The notes under the pieces were generated by a model. The model searched no databases, had not been told where the DNA came from, and was given only the letters and a program-made list of their open reading frames with translations. A stretch of 64,000 nucleotides of DNA from Lacticaseibacillus baoqingensis (GTDB lineage Bacteria; Bacillota; Bacilli; Lactobacillales; Lactobacillaceae), in contig NZ_RHOI01000001.1 of assembly GCF_003946165.1 (NCBI RefSeq), forward strand, positions 1-64,000. Direction: 5' to 3'. The position numbers were made by a program, and so were the translations under genes. Below, in pieces: positions 52,479 to 60,882 of the stretch. Every line of letters starts with the position of its first letter. Position 1 is the stretch's first letter.

Positions 52479-54674
52479 CTATTCTGCAGTTTTTTCGGAG
52501 ATGGCGATTTCACCATTGGCGATCCGGGCTTCAAGCGCGGTGGCCTTTGGATGATCGAGATAAAAATCAGCGACGCGATCTTCGATTTGTTCTTGGATCA
52601 CCCGCCGCAATGGGCGAGCGCCCATGGCAGGATTATAACCGAGTTTGACCAACTTTTCCTTAACTGGCTCTGTGACATGGATATTGAGGCCTTGGTCGTG
52701 GATGTTGGCGTTGGTGTCATCGATCATCAACCCGACGATTTGCATCAAGTCTTCTTTACTCAACGGCTTGAATTCAACAATATCGTCGAACCGGTTGAGA
52801 AATTCCGGCTTGAAGTAGTTGCCTAACTGATCCAATACCGAGTGGGTGGTGCCTTTGATGCTGGCGCCAAAGCCCACATTAGCTTCAGCGTCAGTGGAGC
52901 CGGCGTTAGACGTCATGATAATGATCGTATCCTTGAAGGACACCGTGCGGCCTTGGCTATCCGTCAAGCGGCCATCATCCAGGATCTGCAAGAACATGTT
53001 CATGACATCCGGGTGCGCTTTTTCCACTTCGTCTAATAAGATCAAGCTGTACGGATTGCGCCGTACTTGTTCCGTCAATTGGCCTGCTTCTTCGTAGCCG
53101 ACATAGCCAGGAGGGGAACCGATGAGCTTAGACACACTGAATTTTTCCATGTACTCAGACATGTCAAAGCGGATCATGGCCTCTTGTGAGCCGAACAGCT
53201 CTTTGGCTAATTGCTTGGCCAATTCCGTCTTGCCGACACCGGTAGGGCCGACGAATAAGAAGCTGCCGATCGGGCGGCCGGTCTTATTGAAGCCGATCCG
53301 GTTGCGGCGGATCGCGCGGGCGATTTTATCCACCGCGTCATTTTGACCAATGACATGGGCTTCCAAATGCGGCGCCAAGTCTTTGAGCTGTTGTTGTTCT
53401 TGCTGCTTGAGTTCACCCACCGGGATATTCGTCTTTTGTTCAACGATCTGTTCCATATCCTTTTCGGTGACAGTCGGGATGTCTTTATCATCCAATGCGG
53501 CTTGATCTTTTTGCATCTTTTCCAGCTTGTTGACTTGGTCGCGGTAAAAGGCGGCTTTTTCATAGTCTTCTTGCTTCAAAGCGGCTTGTTTTTGTTTTTC
53601 AGCATCTGCTTTTTTATCTTCCAAGGTCTTTGGGTCGACCACGGTGATCGTCAAATTCTTCTTAGAACCGGCTTCATCTAATAAGTCGATGGCCTTATCT
53701 GGTAAGAAGCGGTCTTGGATGTAGCGGTTAGACAAGGTGACCGCCGCATCGATGGCCTCTGGGGTGTACTTAACGTGATGGAAGTCTTCGTAGCGCTTTT
53801 GGATCCCTTTCAGGATCGCCACGGTTTCTTCCACGCTTGGTTCATCCACGGTGACCGGCTGCAGGCGCCGCGCTAAGGCCGCGTCTTTTTCGATCTGCCG
53901 ATATTCATTGTTGGTGGTGGCGCCGACCAGCTGCAAGTCGCCGCGCGCCAATGCCGGCTTCAAAACATTGCCGGCGTCCATGCCGCCTTCAGCATTCCCA
54001 GCACCGACGATTTCGTGGATCTCGTCAATAAATAGGATAATATTGTCATTTTGCTTGAGCTCGTCGAGCAATTGTTGCATGCGCTGCTCGAATTGGCCGC
54101 GGATACCGGTCCCTTGAACTAAAGACACCACATCGAGTTGGACCACTTGCCGCTCTTGGAGTTTGACTGGAACGTCGCCATTAGCGATCTTTAAGGCTAA
54201 GCCTTCGACCACCGCGGTTTTGCCGACCCCAGCTTCCCCGATCAACACGGGGTTGTTTTTGGTGCGCCGGTTCAAGATCTCAATGACCCGCGCGATTTCA
54301 GCATCGCGGCCGATCACAGGATCGATTTCACCGTTTTTGGCTTTGGCAGTCAAATTGACGCCGAATTGGGCAAGCACGCCGCCTTGACCATTACGACGGT
54401 TGCCACCGCCGCCTCCGTTGCGCCCAGATTGAGTAGGCGGGGTTTGCGGCTGCTGCGGGTCGGATTGCATGCCTTGGCTCATGGCTTTGAAGATGTCGTC
54501 AAGGCTGTTGAATCCGAACGGATCGTTTGCGTTTGTTGGTTGCATATTGCCTCCTGCTTGTTGCTTTAACTGTTGATAACAATTCTGACACAGGTTGATC
54601 TCTTGCTTGCTACCATTGACGCTGGTATATAAGTGGATCGTGGCCGGATTTTGATGACAGTTTTCACACAGCAT
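52479..54674 (-). CDS. clpE: ATP-dependent Clp protease ATPase subunit ClpE
   Basis: The 731-residue HSP100 chaperone has the N-terminal zinc finger that defines ClpE (C3, C6, C29, C32). Two AAA+ modules follow (Walker [10 protein letters not shown] and [11 protein letters not shown], Walker B LFIDEIHE) and a UVR/coiled-coil middle region ([19 protein letters not shown]). It unfolds damaged proteins for ClpP and promotes CtsR turnover in related bacteria. AAAGGTAGTGACAAC precedes the ATG. Upstream lie a sigma-A promoter, a CtsR box and a CIRCE-like element. It ends at a strong terminator. Confidence 0.95.
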   Translation of the reverse strand: MLCENCHQNPATIHLYTSVNGSKQEINLCQNCYQQLKQQAGGNMQPTNANDPFGFNSLDDIFKAMSQGMQSDPQQPQTPPTQSGRNGGGGGNRRNGQGGVLAQFGVNLTAKAKNGEIDPVIGRDAEIARVIEILNRRTKNNPVLIGEAGVGKTAVVEGLALKIANGDVPVKLQERQVVQLDVVSLVQGTGIRGQFEQRMQQLLDELKQNDNIILFIDEIHEIVGAGNAEGGMDAGNVLKPALARGDLQLVGATTNNEYRQIEKDAALARRLQPVTVDEPSVEETVAILKGIQKRYEDFHHVKYTPEAIDAAVTLSNRYIQDRFLPDKAIDLLDEAGSKKNLTITVVDPKTLEDKKADAEKQKQAALKQEDYEKAAFYRDQVNKLEKMQKDQAALDDKDIPTVTEKDMEQIVEQKTNIPVGELKQQEQQQLKDLAPHLEAHVIGQNDAVDKIARAIRRNRIGFNKTGRPIGSFLFVGPTGVGKTELAKQLAKELFGSQEAMIRFDMSEYMEKFSVSKLIGSPPGYVGYEEAGQLTEQVRRNPYSLILLDEVEKAHPDVMNMFLQILDDGRLTDSQGRTVSFKDTIIIMTSNAGSTDAEANVGFGASIKGTTHSVLDQLGNYFKPEFLNRFDDIVEFKPLSKEDLMQIVGLMIDDTNANIHDQGLNIHVTEPVKEKLVKLGYNPAMGARPLRRVIQEQIEDRVADFYLDHPKATALEARIANGEIAISEKTAE

Positions 54675-54718
54675 GTTGTCACTACCTTTCTACACGCGGC
54701 GAAAGTGCCACGCTTGGA

Positions 54719-54735
54719 TTTGACCTTCACTGACC
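54719..54735 (-). promoter_or_regulatory. CtsR operator
   Basis: Read on the minus strand, GGTCAGTGAAGGTCAAA matches the tandem CtsR heptads (GGTCAAA-N3-GGTCAAA) with two mismatches. It lies just downstream of the clpE -10, over the expected start of transcription. Confidence 0.8.
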
Positions 54736-54742
54736 AAAGCTC

Positions 54743-54770
54743 AGTATACACGGGTATTTTTAAAATGCAA
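54743..54770 (-). promoter_or_regulatory. clpE promoter
   Basis: On the minus strand TTGCAT (54765-54770), a 16-bp spacer and TATACT (54743-54748) form a good sigma-A promoter. Confidence 0.8.
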
Positions 54771-54794
54771 GCACTCTCTTGCCTAGAGTGCTAA
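54768..54794. promoter_or_regulatory. CIRCE-like HrcA operator
   Basis: GCACTC-N9-GAGTGC with flanking CAA and TAA: the right arm GAGTGCTAA is a perfect CIRCE half-site, the left arm matches at seven of nine positions, and the spacer is exactly nine. It abuts the clpE -35 and lies between clpE and the divergent ptsHI unit. Confidence 0.7.
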
Positions 54795-54832
54795 AAAAGT
54801 GTGCTCACCCCTTGCTATAAGGCGTTTTAGTG

Positions 54833-54861
54833 TTGCTCAAAGCCGCCCTTAATGCTATGGT
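54833..54861 (+). promoter_or_regulatory. Promoter of the small gene upstream of ptsHI
   Basis: TTGCTC (54833-54838), 17 bp, TATGGT (54856-54861) with an upstream TG (54853-54854). A further candidate, TTGTCC-17-TAAGGT at about 55086, lies directly before ptsH. Confidence 0.6.
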
Positions 54862-54890
54862 AAACCTGTAGTAGGGAAGGGGGCAAGCAA

Positions 54891-55082
54891 TTGACACCAG
54901 ACTACACCAAGCTGTTGGACCAGTTGCGTGCCGGTGAGCTCGACCACATCGAAGTCACGCCGGACACATTCAATGCGTTCCGCGCGGCCTGGACCAATTA
55001 TCCTCGTCGTGAACAGATCGTTGGTACAGCCAAGCGCAATGGGGTCATCGAGTATCATTACCAATCCGTACAAGGTAATTAA
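54891..55082 (+). CDS. Small unknown protein upstream of ptsH (63 aa)
   Basis: A TTG start at 54891 follows GGAAGGGGGCAAGCAA and a recognisable promoter, and the frame encodes a compact polar protein (LLDQLRAGELDHIEVTPDTF, then RREQIVGTAKRNGVIEYHYQ). No family was recognised. It reads toward ptsH, 101 bp away. Confidence 0.6.
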   Translation: MTPDYTKLLDQLRAGELDHIEVTPDTFNAFRAAWTNYPRREQIVGTAKRNGVIEYHYQSVQGN

Positions 55083-55183
55083 AACTTGTCCTGAAAACGG
55101 AATAATGGTAAGGTTTACAGGAGATAGAATGTGTCCATTCTATTTGCAAAATAGATTTTAAATGACGAAGGAGCAGATTACTC

Positions 55184-55450
55184 ATGGAAAAACGCGAATT
55201 TAATGTTATTGCAGAAACTGGTATCCACGCCCGCCCGGCAACCCTATTGGTACAGGCTGCAAGCAAGTTCAATGCCGACATTAACTTGGAATACAAAGGC
55301 AAGAGCGTTAACCTGAAGTCCATCATGGGCGTTATGTCCTTGGGTGTTGGCCAAGGTGCTGACGTCACGATTTCCGCTGAAGGCGCTGACGAAAAAGAAG
55401 CCATCGCTGCCATCGAAGAAACCATGAAGAAGGAAGGCCTCTCTGACTAA
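55184..55450 (+). CDS. ptsH: Phosphocarrier protein HPr
   Basis: The 88-residue protein carries H15 in TGIHARPAT, phosphorylated by enzyme I, and the regulatory S46 in [11 protein letters not shown]. HPr kinase phosphorylates S46 to make the CcpA co-repressor. AAGGAGCAGATTACTC precedes the ATG. Its TAA overlaps the ATG of ptsI (TAATG), so translation is coupled. It links sugar uptake to catabolite control, including the cre site before pyruvate oxidase. Confidence 0.98.
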   Translation: MEKREFNVIAETGIHARPATLLVQAASKFNADINLEYKGKSVNLKSIMGVMSLGVGQGADVTISAEGADEKEAIAAIEETMKKEGLSD

Positions 55451-57171
55451 TGACAAAGCAACTCAAAGGGATCGCCGCAAGTGATGGGATCGCAACCGCG
55501 AAAGCCTACATGTTGGTGCAGCCCGATTTGTCATTCAAGCAGAGTACTATTGAAAATGCAGACGCTGAGATCCAGCGCCTGCATTCTGCGTTAGAGCAGA
55601 GTAATAGTGAACTCAAGCTGATTCGTGACAAAGCGGCAGAATCCTTGGGTGAAGAAGAAGCCCAGGTGTTCGATGCTCACATGATGATCCTGGCTGACCC
55701 AGAATTTACCGGCGCCATCGAAAACAAGATCAAAGACGATGCCATCAACGCAGAAGCTGCTTTGAAGACGGTTTCAGACACCTTCATCGCGACGTTTGAA
55801 GCGATGGTCGACAACCCTTATATGCAAGAACGCGCAGCAGATATTCGCGACGTTTACACTCGGGTGTTGGCTCATTTGTTAGGGCGGGCATTACCCAACC
55901 CAGCTTTGATCGACTCTGAAGTGATCGTCGTTGCGCATGATCTGACGCCTTCGGATACGGCGCAGCTCAACAAGCGCTATGTCAAGGCGTTTGTCACCGA
56001 TATTGGCGGCCGTACCGCGCATAGTGCGATCATGGCGCGGTCATTGGAGATCCCAGCTGTAGTTGGGACCCAAAGCATCACCGCAGACGTCAAGGAAGGC
56101 CAAATGCTGACTGTTGACGGTTTGACCGGCGATGTGACCGTTGAGCCAACGGCTGATCAAGTGGCTGCTTCCAAGCAAGAAGCCGCTGATTATGCCGCAC
56201 AAAAGGCTGAATGGGCGACATTGAAGACCGCTAAGACCGTCACGGCTGACGGCAAGCACTTCACGATCGCCGCTAACATCGGCACTCCTAAAGACCTCGA
56301 TGGGGTCTTGGCCAACGGTGCTGAAGCGATCGGTTTGTACCGCTCTGAGTTCTTATATATGGACTCAGCGGAACTGCCGACTGAAGACGATCAATTTGAA
56401 GCCTATAAGCAAGTGTTAGAGACCATGAGCCCTAAGCAAGTCGTTGTCCGCACCATGGACATCGGCGGTGACAAGCATTTGCCTTATTTGCCATTACCTG
56501 AAGAACAAAACCCGTTCTTAGGGTATCGGGCGATCCGGATCTCTTTGGATCGTGATGACATCTTCCGCACCCAGCTGCGCGCTTTGTTGCGTGCTTCGGC
56601 TTTTGGCAAGTTAGGGATTATGTTCCCGATGATCGCCACTGTGCCAGAATTTGAAGCGGCCAAGGCGATCTTCCTGGAAGAAAAAGCCAAGCTGATCGCT
56701 GACGGCGTCAAGGTTGCGGATGATATCGAATTAGGCATGATGATGGAGATCCCGGCTGCAGCTGTTTTGGCCGATCAATTTGCTAAGCATGTTGATTTCT
56801 TCTCCATTGGCACCAACGACTTGATCCAATACACGATGGCTGCTGATCGCGGCAACGAGCACGTTTCTTACTTGTATCAGCCATATAACCCTTCGATCTT
56901 GCGCTTAGTCAAGCATGTCATTGATTCTGCGCATGCCGAAGGCAAGTGGGCGGGTATGTGTGGGGAAGCCGCTGGCGACCCGATCATGGTTCCGCTGTTA
57001 TTAGGGATGGGCTTGGATGAATATTCCATGTCTGCTACTTCTGTGTTGAAAGTACGCAGCCTCATGAAGAAGCTGTCCACCGCCGACATGAAGGCCTTAG
57101 CCGATAAGGCGATCACCGAATCTGTGACCAATGAAGATAATCAAAAGTTAGTCGCAGAATATACCAAGTAA
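55450..57171 (+). CDS. ptsI: Phosphoenolpyruvate-protein phosphotransferase (PTS enzyme I)
   Basis: The 573-residue enzyme transfers phosphate from PEP to HPr. The active-site His lies in [16 protein letters not shown]. The PEP-binding barrel includes [31 protein letters not shown] and [20 protein letters not shown], and the catalytic Cys is in GMCGEAAGD. Length and domain order are standard. It shares one base with the end of ptsH and is closed by a terminator. Confidence 0.98.
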   Translation: MTKQLKGIAASDGIATAKAYMLVQPDLSFKQSTIENADAEIQRLHSALEQSNSELKLIRDKAAESLGEEEAQVFDAHMMILADPEFTGAIENKIKDDAINAEAALKTVSDTFIATFEAMVDNPYMQERAADIRDVYTRVLAHLLGRALPNPALIDSEVIVVAHDLTPSDTAQLNKRYVKAFVTDIGGRTAHSAIMARSLEIPAVVGTQSITADVKEGQMLTVDGLTGDVTVEPTADQVAASKQEAADYAAQKAEWATLKTAKTVTADGKHFTIAANIGTPKDLDGVLANGAEAIGLYRSEFLYMDSAELPTEDDQFEAYKQVLETMSPKQVVVRTMDIGGDKHLPYLPLPEEQNPFLGYRAIRISLDRDDIFRTQLRALLRASAFGKLGIMFPMIATVPEFEAAKAIFLEEKAKLIADGVKVADDIELGMMMEIPAAAVLADQFAKHVDFFSIGTNDLIQYTMAADRGNEHVSYLYQPYNPSILRLVKHVIDSAHAEGKWAGMCGEAAGDPIMVPLLLGMGLDEYSMSATSVLKVRSLMKKLSTADMKALADKAITESVTNEDNQKLVAEYTK

Positions 57172-57176
57172 GTCCT

Positions 57177-57208
57177 CAAAAGCTGAAGCGATCGCTTCAG
57201 CTTTTTTT
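57177..57208 (+). terminator. ptsHI terminator
   Basis: AAAAGCTGAAGCG pairs with CGCTTCAGCTTTT, followed by further T residues. Confidence 0.92.
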
Positions 57209-57209
57209 G

Positions 57210-57345
57210 AGGCTGAGACATAAAGCGGTTTTAGCCAATAACGCAAGCGGCTTTGCGCCCCGATTCGGACTTTGAATCGCGGTGCAAAGCCGTTTGTGTT
57301 GTTTGGCGTTGCTTTATGGAACGCGATTATGTGACTTATGTCTCG
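57210..57345. repeat. Large intergenic hairpin element (dispersed family member 4)
   Basis: An outer pair GAGACATAA / TTATGTCTC encloses an inner stem in which CGGCTTTGC and CGATTC (57248-57266) pair with GAATCG and GCAAAGCCG (57274-57292). The inner core matches the hairpins at 11752, 26413 and 45875. The outer word resembles widespread Firmicutes intergenic repeats. The following 57346-57496 holds no gene, only further GC-rich inverted segments (CTAGGCG / GCGCCTAG). Confidence 0.6.
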
Positions 57346-57496
57346 CCCACTGTTTTTTGTTTCTCACGCCTGGTGCCTCACTGTCAGCTTCAGTGACCGC
57401 TAGGCGTTTTTTGGTGTCCGCCAAAAAGGCGAACGTTTTGCGCGCGTCAGCGCCTAGTGCAGCCGCGGAAAATCTGAAAATTCGCACAATATGCGT

Positions 57497-57575
57497 AAAA
57501 CACGAACGATATAAAGATTTCAATTAGATTTCGTGCGTAAAACGGGTTGTTTTTCAAAAATTCCCGTGCTAGACT
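57497..57575 (+). promoter_or_regulatory. pur operon control region: two PurBox-like sites and promoter
   Basis: AAAACACGAACGAT (57497-57510) and the inverted ATTTCGTGCGTAAAA (57528-57542) each carry the CGAAC/CGAAA PurR core, oppositely oriented and about 17 bp apart, the arrangement used by Gram-positive PurR. TTGTTT (57547-57552), 17 bp, TAGACT (57570-57575) with an upstream TG is the promoter. Confidence 0.65.
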
Positions 57576-57596
57576 CAAGTTATCTTGAGAAAGCGG

Positions 57597-58091
57597 GTGA
57601 CGAATTTGAAAGTCGCAATCGTGATGGGTTCCAGTTCAGATTGGCCGACGATGAAATTAGCAGCAGCGCAATTGACGGCATTAGCGATACCGTTTACAAA
57701 GCACGTCATTTCAGCACACCGGATGCCAGCTGAATTAACGCGGTTTGGGCAACAAGCACGAGCTGAAGGAGTTTCGGTGATCATTGCCGGAGCTGGCGGC
57801 GCGGCGCATTTGCCGGGGATGCTGGCCGCTAATACGACCTTGCCGGTAATTGGGGTGCCAATCAAAACCCGAACGTTAAACGGCGTCGATTCCTTGCTTT
57901 CGATCGTGCAAATGCCTGGCGGCGTGCCAGTGGGGACGATGGCCATTGGTGATGCTGGCGCCACCAATGCGGCTTTGTTTGCCGCTTCAATCTTGAGCAT
58001 CGACTCACCGGCAGTCGCAGCAAAGCTTGCGGCTTTCCGTGACGCGCAAACGCACCAAGCAGAAGAAAGTGAGGCGCTGTTAGATGAGTGA
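57597..58091 (+). CDS. purE: N5-carboxyaminoimidazole ribonucleotide mutase
   Basis: The 164-residue protein converts N5-CAIR to CAIR. It has MGSSSDWPTM at the nucleotide loop, HVISAHRMP, and GAGGAAHLPGM, the class I PurE signatures. GTG at 57597 is chosen as the start (MTNLKVAIVMG). TTG at 57606, which has GGGTG seven bases upstream, is equally possible; no ATG is available. It overlaps purK by 8 bp and heads the purine operon. Confidence 0.93.
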   Translation: MTNLKVAIVMGSSSDWPTMKLAAAQLTALAIPFTKHVISAHRMPAELTRFGQQARAEGVSVIIAGAGGAAHLPGMLAANTTLPVIGVPIKTRTLNGVDSLLSIVQMPGGVPVGTMAIGDAGATNAALFAASILSIDSPAVAAKLAAFRDAQTHQAEESEALLDE

Positions 58092-59202
58092 TCCCATCAT
58101 CCCACCGGCAACCATCGGTATCGTCGGCGGCGGCCAGCTGGGGCGCATGTTGGCGCAAAGCGCCAAACAAATGGGCTACACGGTCGGTGTTTTAGATCCC
58201 ACGCCTGACGCACCAGCGGCGCAAGTGGCTGATTTTCAGCTCCAAAGCGCCTATGCCGACACCGACGCCTTGATGCAATTGGCCAAGCGCAGTGATGTGT
58301 TGACATATGAGTTTGAAAATGTCGACCTTGACGCGCTGACTCAGGCCCAAGAATATGCGGCTTTGCCCCAAGGCACCCAGCTTTTGGCGTTGACGCGTGA
58401 GCGGATCACCGAAAAAACGTTTCTTCGCGATCACGGGATCCCCACCGCAAACTTTGCCGCGGTGGCAGACGCGCAAGCGGTGGTGCCTGCGATCCATGCA
58501 GTCGGCGTGCCAGCGATCTTAAAAACCACTACAGGCGGCTATGACGGCCATGGACAAGTGGATGTCAATGGTTTAGACGACGTCGCCAAAGCACAAGCGC
58601 TGGCAGCCAAAGGCCCGTGTATCTTAGAAGAGCGCTTGGCTTTTAGCCGCGAGCTGTCGGTCATGGTCACCCGCGATGGCAATGATGCGGTCAGGGTTTT
58701 CCCAGTCGTTGAAAATCGGCATCAAGACCATATCTTGCATACCACCATTGCTCCCGCGCCTCACTTGACGGCTGCCAGGCAGCAGCAGATCGACAGATTA
58801 GCGACCACGATCGCCAATGCCCTAGCACTGCGCGGGGTGTTGGGCATCGAGTTGTTTGAAACGGATCGCGGCATCGTGGTCAATGAACTGGCGCCGCGGC
58901 CGCATAATTCAGGACATTACTCGATCGAAGCCTGCAATTTTTCGCAGTTTGACGCCCATATCTTAAGTATTTGCGGCTTGCCGATCCCGCCGATCACGCA
59001 ATTGACGCCGGCAGTGATGCGCAACTTGTTAGGCTCAGACCTCACCGCTGCGCGCGCTTTGTGGCCAGCACATCCTGAGTGGCATTTTCATGATTATGGC
59101 AAAGCGCAGATCCGCCCTCAACGCAAGCTGGGACATTTGACCGTGTGTGGACCGGACATCGCACAACTACTTCAACAAGTGCAATTGGAGGATGAAGACT
59201 AG
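58084..59202 (+). CDS. purK: N5-carboxyaminoimidazole ribonucleotide synthetase
   Basis: The 372-residue ATP-grasp enzyme makes N5-CAIR from AIR, bicarbonate and ATP. IGIVGGGQLGRMLAQSAKQM is the N-terminal hallmark. ILKTTTGGYDGHGQ is the ATP-binding loop, and NELAPRPHNSGHYSIEAC the metal and substrate site. AAAGTGAGGCGCTGTTAG precedes the ATG. It overlaps purE (8 bp) and shares one base with purC. Confidence 0.96.
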   Translation: MSDPIIPPATIGIVGGGQLGRMLAQSAKQMGYTVGVLDPTPDAPAAQVADFQLQSAYADTDALMQLAKRSDVLTYEFENVDLDALTQAQEYAALPQGTQLLALTRERITEKTFLRDHGIPTANFAAVADAQAVVPAIHAVGVPAILKTTTGGYDGHGQVDVNGLDDVAKAQALAAKGPCILEERLAFSRELSVMVTRDGNDAVRVFPVVENRHQDHILHTTIAPAPHLTAARQQQIDRLATTIANALALRGVLGIELFETDRGIVVNELAPRPHNSGHYSIEACNFSQFDAHILSICGLPIPPITQLTPAVMRNLLGSDLTAARALWPAHPEWHFHDYGKAQIRPQRKLGHLTVCGPDIAQLLQQVQLEDED

Positions 59203-59921
59203 TGGAAAAAACAACTGTATTGTATGCCGGCAAAGCCAAGCAAATGTTCAACACCGATGATCCCGATGTGTTATGGGTCGAATACAAGGATCAAGCCACG
59301 GCATTGAATGGGAAGAAAAAAGTCCAGATCGCAGGCAAAGGCGAATTGAACCGCAAAATTTCCAGTTTACTGTTTGCAGAGTTGAATGCCGCAGGGTTGC
59401 CAACGCATTATCTCAAGACCCTCGATGCCACGACCATGTTAGTCAAAAAATGCACGATGATCCCGCTGGAAGCTGTGGTCCGCAATTTTGCCTCAGGCAG
59501 TTTTGAACGCAAATTCCAAGTCGCGCACTTGCGCCCGCTAGTCCCAGCGGTGCATGAATTTTTCTACAAGAGTGACGCTTTAGACGATCCCTTCATCAAT
59601 GATGAGCAAGCGATCGCCTTAGGATATGCCGATCAAGCGACGATCCAAGCGATCCATACCTTGTCAGATCAGGTGAATGCCTACTTGAAAGAACGCTTCG
59701 CCCAATTAGGCATCGATTTGGTGGACTTCAAGTTAGAATTTGGCCGGCTGAGCGATGGCACCTTGGTGTTGGCGGATGAATTGAGTCCGGATAACATGCG
59801 CCTGGTCGATCAAGAGTCTGGTAATTCCTTAGATAAAGACGTTTTCCGCAAAGATCAAGGCCCACTGACGCCGGTTTACGCGCAAGTGCTTGAACGGTTG
59901 CAAAGCGTCGTTAGCCGCTAG
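59202..59921 (+). CDS. purC: SAICAR synthetase
   Basis: The 239-residue enzyme joins aspartate to CAIR. Signatures are YAGKAKQMFNTDDPDVLWVE at the N-terminus, EAVVRNFASGSFERKF in the active site, and LVDFKLEFGR with ADELSPDNMRL. The GTG start at 59202 overlaps the purK TAG by one base and follows TTGGAGGATGAAGAC. Confidence 0.96.
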   Translation: MEKTTVLYAGKAKQMFNTDDPDVLWVEYKDQATALNGKKKVQIAGKGELNRKISSLLFAELNAAGLPTHYLKTLDATTMLVKKCTMIPLEAVVRNFASGSFERKFQVAHLRPLVPAVHEFFYKSDALDDPFINDEQAIALGYADQATIQAIHTLSDQVNAYLKERFAQLGIDLVDFKLEFGRLSDGTLVLADELSPDNMRLVDQESGNSLDKDVFRKDQGPLTPVYAQVLERLQSVVSR

Positions 59922-59950
59922 TCATTCACTATTCAAAAAGGAGCCCACAC

Positions 59951-60202
59951 ATGTATAAAGCCAAGATCTTCGTCAATTACAAGCAAAGCGTCTTAGATCC
60001 TAAAGCAGAAGTGATCAAGCATACCTTACACCGCTTGGGGCAAGATAACGTGCAAGACGTCACCGTCGGCAAATATTTCGAAGTGTTGCTTGAAGGCGCC
60101 CATGATGCCGTGGCAGCACAAGTCGATACGCTTTGTGATCAAATGTTAGCCAACGTCAACATGGAATCTTATCGGTTCACCCTTGAGGAGGTCAGCCAAT
60201 GA
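59951..60202 (+). CDS. purS: FGAM synthase subunit PurS
   Basis: The 83-residue protein begins [20 protein letters not shown] and contains [11 protein letters not shown], the PurS pattern. PurS bridges PurL and PurQ in the three-part FGAM synthase of Gram-positive bacteria. AAAAGGAGCCCACAC precedes the ATG. Its stop overlaps the purQ start (ATGA). Confidence 0.95.
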   Translation: MYKAKIFVNYKQSVLDPKAEVIKHTLHRLGQDNVQDVTVGKYFEVLLEGAHDAVAAQVDTLCDQMLANVNMESYRFTLEEVSQ

Positions 60203-60882
60203 AAGCTGCGGTGTTGACGTTTCCCGGTTCGAATTGTGATGCGGATCTGCTGTGGGCGGTGCAAGAGATCGCCGGCCAAGAAGCAGCCTTAGTATCTGCA
60301 AACACGGAAGATTTGACTGGTTTTGATCTGGTGTTGGTCCCAGGCGGGTTTTCTTATGGGGATTACTTGCGCAGCGGCGCGATCGCAAAGTTTGCCCCGG
60401 TGATGGGCGCATTAAAGACGTTTGCGGCCAATGGCGGCTATGTTTTAGGCATTTGCAATGGCTTTCAGATCCTGACTGAAGCCGGCTTGCTGCCAGGGGC
60501 GCTGCAAGTCAACACCAGCTTGGAATTCATTTGCGAACCGGAACCGCTGATCGTGGCCAACCACCAAACGGCGTTTTCCAATCAATATGCCGCCGGCCAA
60601 ACCATTAGCTTGCCGATCGCGCATGGGGAAGGCAATTATTATGCCGACCCTGAGACTTTAGCCAGTATCGAAGCCCATCAGCAAGTGGTGTTCCGCTATG
60701 CCGAAAACCCCAATGGCAGCTTGAATGACATTGCCGGGCTGACCAATGAAGCCGGCAATGTGTTAGGGATGATGCCGCATCCGGAGCGCGCGGTGGAAGC
60801 CTTATTAGGCGGCACTGATGGCTTAGGGGTATTTGAATCATTGATCGCCGCGACGAAAGGAGCCGTCCATGTTGCAAACTGA
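60199..60882 (+). CDS. purQ: FGAM synthase glutaminase subunit PurQ
   Basis: The 227-residue class I glutamine amidotransferase supplies ammonia to PurL. It has [24 protein letters not shown], the nucleophile Cys in GICNGFQIL, and the His/Glu pair in [25 protein letters not shown] precedes the ATG. It overlaps purS by 4 bp and purL by 14 bp. Confidence 0.96.
   Translation: MKAAVLTFPGSNCDADLLWAVQEIAGQEAALVSANTEDLTGFDLVLVPGGFSYGDYLRSGAIAKFAPVMGALKTFAANGGYVLGICNGFQILTEAGLLPGALQVNTSLEFICEPEPLIVANHQTAFSNQYAAGQTISLPIAHGEGNYYADPETLASIEAHQQVVFRYAENPNGSLNDIAGLTNEAGNVLGMMPHPERAVEALLGGTDGLGVFESLIAATKGAVHVAN

Noticed and set aside
57282-57527. Frames on both strands in the ptsI-purE spacer
   Set aside because: They cover the hairpin element and the PurBox region, with no ribosome site and composition unlike the genes around them.
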